From Clostridia bacterium (GTDB lineage Bacteria; Bacillota; Clostridia; Oscillospirales; Acutalibacteraceae), in contig JAILDS010000013.1 in assembly GCA_024689165.1 (NCBI GenBank), positions 1 through 37,279 of the forward strand: 37,279 bases of DNA, given 5' to 3'. Below, in pieces: positions 7,064 to 13,770 of the stretch. Positions within the stretch are counted from its first letter, which is position 1, and every line of letters starts with the position of its first letter. The position numbers and the translations under genes were made by a program. The notes below the pieces were generated by a model, which had not been told where the DNA came from, made no database searches, and saw nothing but the letters and a program-made list of their open reading frames with translations.

Positions 7064-8359
7064 TTACGCCGCCCCCTTTCCGGAGATGATGTCGAGCATT
7101 TCGGCGTCCGTATAATACCTCGCCAGAGAATACGTCCGCAGCTTGTTGGAATTGGTAGCGATATTCTTCATATGAGTCAGCGGGTTGTTCGTGTACATGA
7201 GCGGGCATATCGAAGACAGCGTCGCGCCGGAAGCTATGAGCTTCCTGTAAAGCGGCGTCGCGCGGAACCTGGCCGCCACGTCGGGCGAGGCGGTGAACAC
7301 CGTTCTGACCGCGACCCGGGTCCTGCCGTTTTTCGCAAGAGCGTCCGAAAGGTTCTCCGCCCAGCCGCACAGCTCCGAAAAAGTCAGGTGCGGGCAGCCG
7401 ATGAAACAGAGCTGAGCCTTCGCGTCCTTCTTTTTCCACATGACGGGATAAGACTCCCTGACCCGCTCGAGCTCCGCGTCGTCAATGACGTATGTATTGG
7501 CGTCGGGACTGATGAGCGCTTCGCCGAGCTCCTTCGCCTCCGGCGTCAGCCCGTCGATGTGGTACAGACCCACCGCTCCGTTGGAAGCGGTCGCGGCGCC
7601 GAAATTCTTCAGGTAAGCGACGGCGTCGTCATCGAGCTCGCTGCCGATATACTCCGTAAGCCCGTAAACGTAAGGAACGTCCTCGACCACCTTCATGCCG
7701 ATGGCGGAGCCCAGCAGCTGCGCCTCGGGCTTTTTCGTCGTTTTTACGTAAACCTTCCAGCTCGCCCTACGCCCTTCGTCGGTCACGAGCCCGAACTCCG
7801 GGACGTAGCCGACTATCGAGCCGAAGAGGTCGAGCATGCCGCTGTTGCGGTTGCATCTGGCGCCGAGAACGGAGTTCGCGAACACGACCGCGCTCGACTC
7901 CGCCCAGCTCAGGACGTCGCCCTTTTTCGGAGTGTTGCCGACCTCCGGCAGGTAGCTCGTGCAGGTAAAGCCGTTTGCATTGACGAGCCCGACGGCGCGC
8001 AGCTGTTTTTCGTACCTTTCCTGTTGAGAATACATGATCTTGTTGAAGATCAGTTTTTCCGCGGGGTTGCAGGGAACGTTTGCATAGTCGAGCGGCCTCG
8101 GGTCGACGGTAAAGCCGCCCGGCGCGGTCAGCCCGGCGTCTATAAGCTCGTCCATGGTGCGGAACAGGGGCTCGAGCAGCCCGATACCGAAGCTCGTGAC
8201 GAGGTGCCCCTCCCTGTGTGTAACGGGTACGAGCCGTTTCGCGCCGAAGATCTCGCCGAACTCAACGACGGTCCGCAGGATCTTCGCCATGGTCTCTCCC
8301 TCGGAGCCGCCGAGCACAGCCAGCTGTTCGGCTGTCAGTTCCATTTTATACTCCGACAT
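7064..8359 (-). CDS. Aconitase X large (catalytic, DUF521) subunit
   Basis: The 431-residue protein is an AcnX catalytic subunit. Typical stretches are KMELTAEQLAVLGGSEGE, PCNPAEKLIFNKIMYSQQE, GNTPKKGDVLSWAESSAVVFAN, VLGARCNRNSG, LCFIGCPHLTFSEL and ICPLMYTNNP. Cys169, Cys322 and Cys385 are placed to ligate the iron-sulfur cluster used for dehydration. It forms an enzyme with the small subunit immediately downstream. GAAGGGATG lies just before the ATG, and a hairpin (8376-8400) and promoter (8424-8452) precede it. No proline, hydroxyproline or mevalonate genes are nearby, so the substrate is open; bacterial type II enzymes are usually cis-3-hydroxy-L-proline dehydratases. Confidence 0.88.
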   Translation of the reverse strand: MSEYKMELTAEQLAVLGGSEGETMAKILRTVVEFGEIFGAKRLVPVTHREGHLVTSFGIGLLEPLFRTMDELIDAGLTAPGGFTVDPRPLDYANVPCNPAEKLIFNKIMYSQQERYEKQLRAVGLVNANGFTCTSYLPEVGNTPKKGDVLSWAESSAVVFANSVLGARCNRNSGMLDLFGSIVGYVPEFGLVTDEGRRASWKVYVKTTKKPEAQLLGSAIGMKVVEDVPYVYGLTEYIGSELDDDAVAYLKNFGAATASNGAVGLYHIDGLTPEAKELGEALISPDANTYVIDDAELERVRESYPVMWKKKDAKAQLCFIGCPHLTFSELCGWAENLSDALAKNGRTRVAVRTVFTASPDVAARFRATPLYRKLIASGATLSSICPLMYTNNPLTHMKNIATNSNKLRTYSLARYYTDAEMLDIISGKGAA

Positions 8360-8375
8360 ATCATCCCTTCTTTCA

Positions 8376-8400
8376 CGGTCCCGGAGCCTTTCCGGGACCG
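8376..8400. promoter_or_regulatory. Perfect 10-bp inverted repeat in the aconitase X leader
   Basis: CGGTCCCGGA and TCCGGGACCG flank a 5-base loop. It lies between the promoter at 8424-8452 and the ribosome site of the aconitase X gene, with no T-run on the downstream side in that direction. An mRNA hairpin or protein operator is more likely than a terminator. Confidence 0.55.
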
Positions 8401-8423
8401 CTGAATTTTATAAAACCGTATGC

Positions 8424-8452
8424 AATATATCACATACCGAAGCGAAATACAA
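8424..8452 (-). promoter_or_regulatory. Promoter of the aconitase X-HAD unit
   Basis: TTGTAT (8447-8452), a 17-base spacer and TATATT (8424-8429) on the minus strand, giving a leader of about 57 nt that contains the 8376-8400 hairpin. Confidence 0.65.
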
Positions 8453-8511
8453 GTGGGGGCTGCCGTTACGCCTTTTTTTGACCGGATCGCACGCTTTCGC
8501 TCTGAAACGTC

Positions 8512-8540
8512 TTGACTTTTCCGGCGGCAATGCTTAGACT
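8512..8540 (+). promoter_or_regulatory. Promoter of the DUF975 gene
   Basis: TTGACT (8512-8517), a 17-base spacer and TAGACT (8535-8540), followed by AAAGGAGGTG and the ATG at 8562. It diverges from the aconitase X promoter about 60 bases away. Confidence 0.7.
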
Positions 8541-8561
8541 GTAAGTAAAGGAGGTGTCAAT

Positions 8562-9209
8562 ATGGACAGAATACAGATCAAGTCTTTTGCAAAGCAGCAG
8601 CTCGGCAGCGGGATATTCACCGGGCAGTGGATGACTGCTCTGCTGTTCGTCCTGCTTTCCGGCGCTCTCATAAGCGCGGGATCGGTCATCCCGGTCGTCG
8701 GCTCGCTGCTTCTGTTCGGGCCTGTTTATTACGGCCAGAGCAAGGCTTTCCTCAAGAGGGCCAGGGACGAGCATGAAAGCTTTGACCTTGCCGACATCGT
8801 CTGCGGGTTCAAAGATGATTTTTCCGAGACCTTCCTGCTCGGGCTGATGATGGAAATCTTCATCGGTCTCTGGAGCCTGCTTTTCATCGTCCCGGGGATC
8901 GTAAAATCCTACGCCTATTCCATGGCTTTCTACGTCAAGGTCGACCATCCCGAGTACGGCTGGAAGCAGTGCCTTGACGAGAGCAAGCGCCTGACGAACG
9001 GCCATAAGGGCGAGCTGTTCGTGCTCGACCTGAGCTTCATCGGCTGGATACTCGTCAGCTGCCTGCTCTGCGGCCTCGGCATGTTCTGGGTCGATCCCTA
9101 CATGACCGCCGCCAAGACCAACGCCTATCTCTGGCTCTTATCCATCGACGCTCAGGCTCCGGAATACGTTCAGAACGGGTATGACAGCGGCGCGCCGTCG
9201 GCGTACTGA
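8562..9209 (+). CDS. DUF975 family integral membrane protein
   Basis: The 215-residue protein has hydrophobic segments at about 23-47 (TALLFVLLSGALISAGSVIP), 92-115 and 155-185, and the DUF975 hallmarks IVPGIVKSYAYSMAFYV, DESKRLTNGHKGELFVLDLS and FWVDPYMTAAKTNAY. The family is common in Firmicutes; its function is unknown. The ribosome site AAAGGAGGTG is near perfect. It is a monocistronic gene, and its stop codon is only two bases from the end of the convergent tmcAL gene, so no terminator fits between them. The C-terminal tail is a short polar extension. Confidence 0.9.
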   Translation: MDRIQIKSFAKQQLGSGIFTGQWMTALLFVLLSGALISAGSVIPVVGSLLLFGPVYYGQSKAFLKRARDEHESFDLADIVCGFKDDFSETFLLGLMMEIFIGLWSLLFIVPGIVKSYAYSMAFYVKVDHPEYGWKQCLDESKRLTNGHKGELFVLDLSFIGWILVSCLLCGLGMFWVDPYMTAAKTNAYLWLLSIDAQAPEYVQNGYDSGAPSAY

Positions 9210-9211
9210 GA

Positions 9212-10315
9212 TCAGAAAAGAAGCTCATAAAGGCTGTCCGCTTTCATCTCGAGGTCATATACCTCCCGGGCGAAGGCGGGCAGCTTTTTTATGCCCGGAT
9301 AACCGAAAACGACGGGCAGCGAAACGCGCCGGAGCAATTCCTTCCCGTTTTCATTCGCGTCAAGGACGCGGCAATAAGGCACGGGGAACACCGTATAGTC
9401 GCGGCTTATCCCGAGGAAACAGCGCATCGCCGTCCTTTTGACGCGGGCAAGCGTGACGTTTTTGCTTTTGGCGCTGAGACAGACCCCGTCGAAGGTCGTT
9501 TCCGTTTTCGCCGCAGAAAAAAGGCGAGTACCGATCCCACCGCCCGCGTACGGAAGCTTCTGCAGCTCCTCCGCCGACGAGCCGCGTAAAGAGGCAAGGA
9601 CGCACAGGTCGAGCCGGGACCTGTCGTAAACCGGAGCTTCCGGCTCAAGAACGCCCGAAAACAGCTTTTCACGTATAAGAGTAGCTCCGTCAAAGCCTTC
9701 CGCGCGCTTTACTGGAACGAAACCGAGCGCCGAACCAGGACAGTGCAGAACGGGAGCGGACCGACCGCCGCTCAGCGGAACGGCCTCCGGACGGGCTGCG
9801 CAGGCTTCGGCAAGCTGGGCGACGTACGCAGCGCCGAGCGTGTCGTTCCTGCCGCAGAACAATTCCGCCGCTTCCGGGTCGATCAGTTTAGCGTTCTCGA
9901 AAAAGGCCTTCGCGTAGGTCATTTTTTCGCTTCCGTCAAGGGAAAACTCCGTGCCCCTGCACAGCCGGGCGGCTCTCGCAAGAAGGTCCGCGTCGCCGCT
10001 CTCGGAGCCGAAAACGAGCGCGTCCGCGCCGATGGCGAGGGCAAGCTGCATCCCTCCCCTGGCGAAAGAGTCCGTGCCCGACATCGCCCATGGCAGAGGC
10101 AGGGACACGACGAGATCGGCGCCGGCTTCGATCGCTTTCCTCGCCCGGAACGCCTTCGGATATACCGCAGGCTCGCCGCGCTGGACGAAATTGCCGCTCA
10201 TGATAACGGCTATATGCCCGAAGCCCGCCTCGCGGGCGCGGCGGATGAGATACCTGTGCCCGTCGTGGAGCGGGTTGAACTCGGCGATCACCGCCGCGGT
10301 CTTAACGGGGCCCAT
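9212..10315 (-). CDS. tmcAL: tRNA(Met) cytidine acetate ligase (YlbM/TmcAL)
   Basis: The 367-residue protein begins VKTAAVIAEFNPLHDGHRYL, with the nucleotidyltransferase motif HDGH (17-20), then MSGNFVQRGEPAVYPK (39-54) and SLPLPWAMSGTDSFARGG, all hallmarks of TmcAL. The enzyme activates acetate with ATP to acetyl-AMP and makes N4-acetylcytidine at the wobble position of elongator tRNA-Met. GGAGGG lies 9 bases upstream of ATG 10315. It is divergent from acetate kinase, so the two acetate-using genes share a 124-base intergenic region. The pairing of tmcAL with ackA is recurrent in Firmicutes, usually in one direction. Confidence 0.92.
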   Translation of the reverse strand: MGPVKTAAVIAEFNPLHDGHRYLIRRAREAGFGHIAVIMSGNFVQRGEPAVYPKAFRARKAIEAGADLVVSLPLPWAMSGTDSFARGGMQLALAIGADALVFGSESGDADLLARAARLCRGTEFSLDGSEKMTYAKAFFENAKLIDPEAAELFCGRNDTLGAAYVAQLAEACAARPEAVPLSGGRSAPVLHCPGSALGFVPVKRAEGFDGATLIREKLFSGVLEPEAPVYDRSRLDLCVLASLRGSSAEELQKLPYAGGGIGTRLFSAAKTETTFDGVCLSAKSKNVTLARVKRTAMRCFLGISRDYTVFPVPYCRVLDANENGKELLRRVSLPVVFGYPGIKKLPAFAREVYDLEMKADSLYELLF

Positions 10316-10365
10316 CTCTGCTTCCCTCCTTCGGTTTGTTGCCGTTCCGCCGGCTCATATCTCGC

Positions 10366-10394
10366 TTGACAAATCTTTTGCGCGGGAATATACT
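10366..10394 (+). promoter_or_regulatory. Promoter of ackA-adh
   Basis: TTGACA (10366-10371), 17-base spacer, TATACT (10389-10394). A GGAGG ribosome site and the ackA ATG at 10440 follow. Confidence 0.85.
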
Positions 10395-10439
10395 AACACA
10401 AACAGTTCTTCTGTAGCAACAGCTTTTCGGAGGTAAAAC

Positions 10440-11651
10440 ATGAAAATTCTCGTGATCAACTGCGGCTCGTCCTCGCTCAAGTATCAGCTCATCGACATGG
10501 AGGACGAGTCCGTCGTCGCAAAGGGTATCTGCGAAAGGATCGGCTTCGGCGGCCATTTCGAGGGCAAGACCGCCCGCGAGGGCTTCGCGAAATTCGAATA
10601 CGATGTCGACTTCCCGACCCATACCGAGGCTTTCCGCGAGGTCACGGCCGCTCTGACCCAGGGCGAGCACAGAGTGCTCGACTCTCTTGACGAGATATCC
10701 GCCGTCGGCCACCGCATAGTCCAGGGCGGCGACCGTTTCTCCGGCTCCGTGCTCGTTACGCCCAAGGTCACTCAGGACATCCTTGAGCTTGCCGAGATCG
10801 CTCCCCTCCACAACAAGGCCCACGTCATGGGCATCGAGGCGGCCTTCAAGGTATTCGGCGAAAACATCCCCGAGGTCGTCGTTTTCGACACCGCTTTCCA
10901 TTCCACCATGCCGCCCGAGGCGTATATGTTCGCTATCCCCTATGAGTTCTATGAGAAATACCACATCAGGCGCTACGGCTTCCACGGAACTTCGCACAGG
11001 TACGTCTCCGGCGAATGCGCAAAGCTCATGGGCAGAGACATAAGTGAGCTCAAGATCGTCACCTGCCACCTCGGCAACGGCTCATCCATCACCGCTGTTA
11101 AGGGCGGCAAGGTCATCGACACGAGCATGGGTCTTACGCCTCTTGACGGTCTTATGATGGGCACAAGGAGCGGCGGTATCGACCCGTCGATCATCCCGTT
11201 CATCGCCGAAAAGGAAAACCTCTCCCCCGCCGAGATATCCGACCTCATTCAGAAAAAGAGCGGTTACCTGGGCGTATCGGGCCTTTCTTCCGACGACCGC
11301 GACCTTAAGACCGCGGCTGCCGAGGGCAACGAGAGGTGCGCCCTTGCAAGAAAAATGCTGAGCTACCAGATCAGGAAGTTCATCGGCTCGTACATCGCCG
11401 CAATGGAGGGCATCGACGCGATAGTCTTCACGGGCGGCATCGGCGAGAACGCGGACGACATCCGCGCCGACGTCATCAGGCATTTCGGGTACCTCGGGAT
11501 CGAACTGCTCGAGGATGAGAACAAAAAAGCCGTCAAGGGCGTCGGAGCCGAGATCTCCGCCCCCGGCAGCAAGATCAGGTCTTTCGTCATTCCCACCAAT
11601 GAAGAGCTCGTCATCGCAAGGGACACCATGGCGGTGGCTTTCGGGAAATAA
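10440..11651 (+). CDS. ackA: Acetate kinase
   Basis: The 403-residue enzyme interconverts acetyl phosphate + ADP and acetate + ATP, the ATP-yielding step of acetate fermentation. Family signatures are MKILVINCGSSSLKYQL at the N-terminus, AVGHRIVQGGDRFSGS, RRYGFHGTSHRYVSGECA, THLGNGSS-like VTCHLGNGSSITAV, DTSMGLTPLDGLMMGTRSG and FTGGIGENADDIR. Length is normal. GGAGG lies 7 bases before the ATG. The usual partner pta is not here; an iron alcohol dehydrogenase follows after 21 bases in the same operon, so acetate and ethanol branches may be co-expressed. Confidence 0.97.
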   Translation: MKILVINCGSSSLKYQLIDMEDESVVAKGICERIGFGGHFEGKTAREGFAKFEYDVDFPTHTEAFREVTAALTQGEHRVLDSLDEISAVGHRIVQGGDRFSGSVLVTPKVTQDILELAEIAPLHNKAHVMGIEAAFKVFGENIPEVVVFDTAFHSTMPPEAYMFAIPYEFYEKYHIRRYGFHGTSHRYVSGECAKLMGRDISELKIVTCHLGNGSSITAVKGGKVIDTSMGLTPLDGLMMGTRSGGIDPSIIPFIAEKENLSPAEISDLIQKKSGYLGVSGLSSDDRDLKTAAAEGNERCALARKMLSYQIRKFIGSYIAAMEGIDAIVFTGGIGENADDIRADVIRHFGYLGIELLEDENKKAVKGVGAEISAPGSKIRSFVIPTNEELVIARDTMAVAFGK

Positions 11652-11672
11652 TCACAAACAGGAGAACGACTA

Positions 11673-12872
11673 ATGAACCTTTACAACATCTATTGCCGCC
11701 TTTTCCAGAAGGTCATGTTCGTCGGTACGCATCTGCTCAACTGGTCGTTCCCGAAGATCATCAAGGGGCAGGGCTCGGTGAAGGAGATACCGGGAATCCT
11801 CGCCTCCCACGGGATCGACAACGTCATCGTCGTGACTGATCCCGGTCTCACCAAGCTCGGTCTGCCCGACGGTATGCTTGCCGCTCTGAAGGACGCCGGA
11901 ATAGCCTATACGGTCTTCGACTCCGTCCAGGCCAACCCGACCGTAGACAACGTCGAAGCAGCCCGCGCGGAGTACATTTCCGCCGGCTGCAAGGGCATCA
12001 TCGCCTTCGGCGGCGGCTCCCCCATGGACTGCGCTAAGACGATGGGCGCAAGGATAGTACGCCCGAAAAAGAGCGTCCAGCAGCTCGCAGGGCTTCTCAA
12101 GATCCGCAGGAAGCTGCCCTTCATGATAGCCGTTCCGACCACGGCGGGCACGGGTTCCGAGACCACTCTCGCGGCGGTCATAACCGACTCCGCCACTCAC
12201 GAGAAGTTCCCGATCAACGACACCCATCTTCTTCCCGCTTACGCGGTGCTCGACCCCGAGCTGACCGTCGGGCTTCCGAAAAAGATAACCTCCACCACCG
12301 GCATGGACGCCCTGACTCACGCAGTCGAGGCCTACATCGGCTCGTCCAACACGAAGCAGACCGCTGAGAAAGCCGTCGAGGCGACCCAGCTCATCTTCAA
12401 GTACCTTGAAAGAGCTTACAACGAAGGCTCCGACATCGAGGCGAGGGAGCAGATGCTGCTTGCTTCTCATTACGCCGGCATCGCTTTCACGCGCGCTTAC
12501 GTCGGCTACGTCCACTCCATCGCTCACGCTCTCGGCGGGCTTTACGGCGTGCCGCACGGGCTGGCGAACTCCGTCATTCTTCCCGTCATGCTCGACTGGT
12601 ACGGAAAATCCGCATACAAGCGTCTTGCGCAGCTTGCATCGGCCGTCGGCATACAGGGCGGCTCGGACGAAGAGAAGGCAAAGCTTTTCATCTCCGACAT
12701 AAGAGCCATGAACAAGAGAATGGATATTCCCGAGAAGTTCGATTTCATCAAGGAAGAGGATATCGAGTTCATCGTGACCCGCGCCCTGCACGAGGCCAAC
12801 CCGCTCTATCCCGTCCCGAAGATCATGGACAGAGCCGACTGCGCCGCCGTCGTCAGGAGCCTTATGGCATAA
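11673..12872 (+). CDS. Iron-containing alcohol dehydrogenase
   Basis: The 399-residue protein belongs to the group III (Fe-ADH) dehydrogenases. The NAD-binding loop is FGGGSPMDCAK (112-122), with PTTAGTGSETT (155-165), and the metal ligands are Asp212 and His216 in TGMDALTHAVEAY plus His281 and His295 in HSIAHALGGLYGVPHG. An N-terminal extension of about 20 residues (NLYNIYCRLFQKVMF) is typical of one clostridial butanol/ethanol dehydrogenase-like subgroup. It probably reduces an aldehyde to an alcohol with NAD(P)H. It shares the ackA promoter (AGGAGA ribosome site) and ends at the terminator at 12892-12918. Substrate specificity cannot be read. Confidence 0.93.
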   Translation: MNLYNIYCRLFQKVMFVGTHLLNWSFPKIIKGQGSVKEIPGILASHGIDNVIVVTDPGLTKLGLPDGMLAALKDAGIAYTVFDSVQANPTVDNVEAARAEYISAGCKGIIAFGGGSPMDCAKTMGARIVRPKKSVQQLAGLLKIRRKLPFMIAVPTTAGTGSETTLAAVITDSATHEKFPINDTHLLPAYAVLDPELTVGLPKKITSTTGMDALTHAVEAYIGSSNTKQTAEKAVEATQLIFKYLERAYNEGSDIEAREQMLLASHYAGIAFTRAYVGYVHSIAHALGGLYGVPHGLANSVILPVMLDWYGKSAYKRLAQLASAVGIQGGSDEEKAKLFISDIRAMNKRMDIPEKFDFIKEEDIEFIVTRALHEANPLYPVPKIMDRADCAAVVRSLMA

Positions 12873-12891
12873 TCATAATTCCGTTTCTGAG

Positions 12892-12918
12892 CGCCCGACA
12901 CGGGTCGGGCGTTTTTTT
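12892..12918 (+). terminator. Terminator of ackA-adh
   Basis: CGCCCGAC (12892-12899) and GTCGGGCG (12904-12911) form an 8-bp stem with a 4-nt loop, followed by seven T. Confidence 0.95.
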
Positions 12919-12931
12919 GTTGTTATTATTA

Positions 12932-12969
12932 AATATTTGTATATTTATTTAATATGTGTATATTTATTT
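12932..12969. repeat. 19-bp tandem direct repeat upstream of the export operon promoter
   Basis: AATATTTGTATATTTATTT (12932-12950) is repeated at once as AATATGTGTATATTTATTT (12951-12969), with one mismatch. The block is almost pure A/T in a GC-rich region and ends 24 bases before the -35 box at 12993. It could be an UP element or a pair of regulator sites. Confidence 0.75.
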
Positions 12970-12992
12970 GCGGTAAATTCATTATTTCTTTA

Positions 12993-13021
12993 TTGACTGA
13001 AAACATGGGCTCGGGTATAAT
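12993..13021 (+). promoter_or_regulatory. Promoter of the 13063-21886 export operon
   Basis: TTGACT (12993-12998), a 17-base spacer and a consensus TATAAT (13016-13021), 41 bases before the first ATG. Confidence 0.85.
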
Positions 13022-13062
13022 GTAATCTGTATATCCGTATTATTCAGAACGGCGGGCAGCGT

Positions 13063-13764
13063 ATGAGTTTTATAGAGCTTGAACAGGTCTACAAAAGATA
13101 CAAAATGGGAGAGGTCACGATAAACGCCCTCGACGGCACAACTTTTTCCGTCGAGCAGGGCGAGCTTTGCATTATACTCGGGCCCTCCGGCGCCGGCAAG
13201 ACGACGGTGCTCAATATCCTCGGCGGCATAGACGCCTGCAACGACGGCAAGGTCAGGATCAACGGCAGCCTCATCAACGGGCTCGACAAAAAGCGTCTGG
13301 CTAAATACCGCCGCCAGAGCGTAGGCTTCGTTTTTCAGTTTTACAACCTTGTCGCCAACCTGACCGCGCTTGAGAACGTCGAGCTCGCGACGCAGATCAG
13401 CGAAAAGCCGCTCGACCCGATCGTCATGCTCAGAAACGTCGGCCTCGGCGACAGGATGAACAACTTCCCGTCGCAGCTTTCCGGCGGCGAGCAGCAGAGG
13501 GTATCCATAGCGCGGGCGCTCGCCAAAAACCCCTCGCTGCTTCTGTGCGACGAGCCCACCGGCGCGCTCGATTACAAAACCGGCAAGCAGATCCTTTCTC
13601 TGCTGCAGCAGACCTCCATCGAGACCGGCATGACGGTCATCATAGTCACCCACAACACGGCCCTGACCCCCATGGCGGACAGGGTGATAACCATGCGCAA
13701 CGGCAGGGTGTCGCGCATCGCGGTCAACGACACTCCCCTGAACGTTGAAGATCTTGAGTGGTAA
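13063..13764 (+). CDS. MacB/LolD-type ABC transporter ATPase
   Basis: The 233-residue nucleotide-binding protein has Walker A GPSGAGKT (40-47), Q-loop FQFYNL (Gln92), signature LSGGEQQR (139-146), Walker B LLLCDEPTGALD (159-170) and the H-loop VTHN (His197). This is the FtsE/LolD/MacB class that drives conformational change in FtsX-fold permeases rather than channel transport. Its partner is the adjacent large permease, which starts 6 bases after this stop. The ribosome site (GGGCAG) is weak. It is the first gene of the operon at 12993. Confidence 0.95.
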   Translation: MSFIELEQVYKRYKMGEVTINALDGTTFSVEQGELCIILGPSGAGKTTVLNILGGIDACNDGKVRINGSLINGLDKKRLAKYRRQSVGFVFQFYNLVANLTALENVELATQISEKPLDPIVMLRNVGLGDRMNNFPSQLSGGEQQRVSIARALAKNPSLLLCDEPTGALDYKTGKQILSLLQQTSIETGMTVIIVTHNTALTPMADRVITMRNGRVSRIAVNDTPLNVEDLEW

Positions 13765-13770
13765 AACCAA

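Noticed and set aside
7172..8404. A 410-codon plus-strand open frame opposite the aconitase X large subunit
   Set aside because: It is rich in Arg/Val/Gly from reverse-complement codons, has no ribosome site or recognisable motif, and the minus-strand gene is unmistakable.
11670..12791. A 373-codon minus-strand open frame opposite the alcohol dehydrogenase
   Set aside because: Antisense shadow; the plus-strand protein carries all Fe-ADH motifs.
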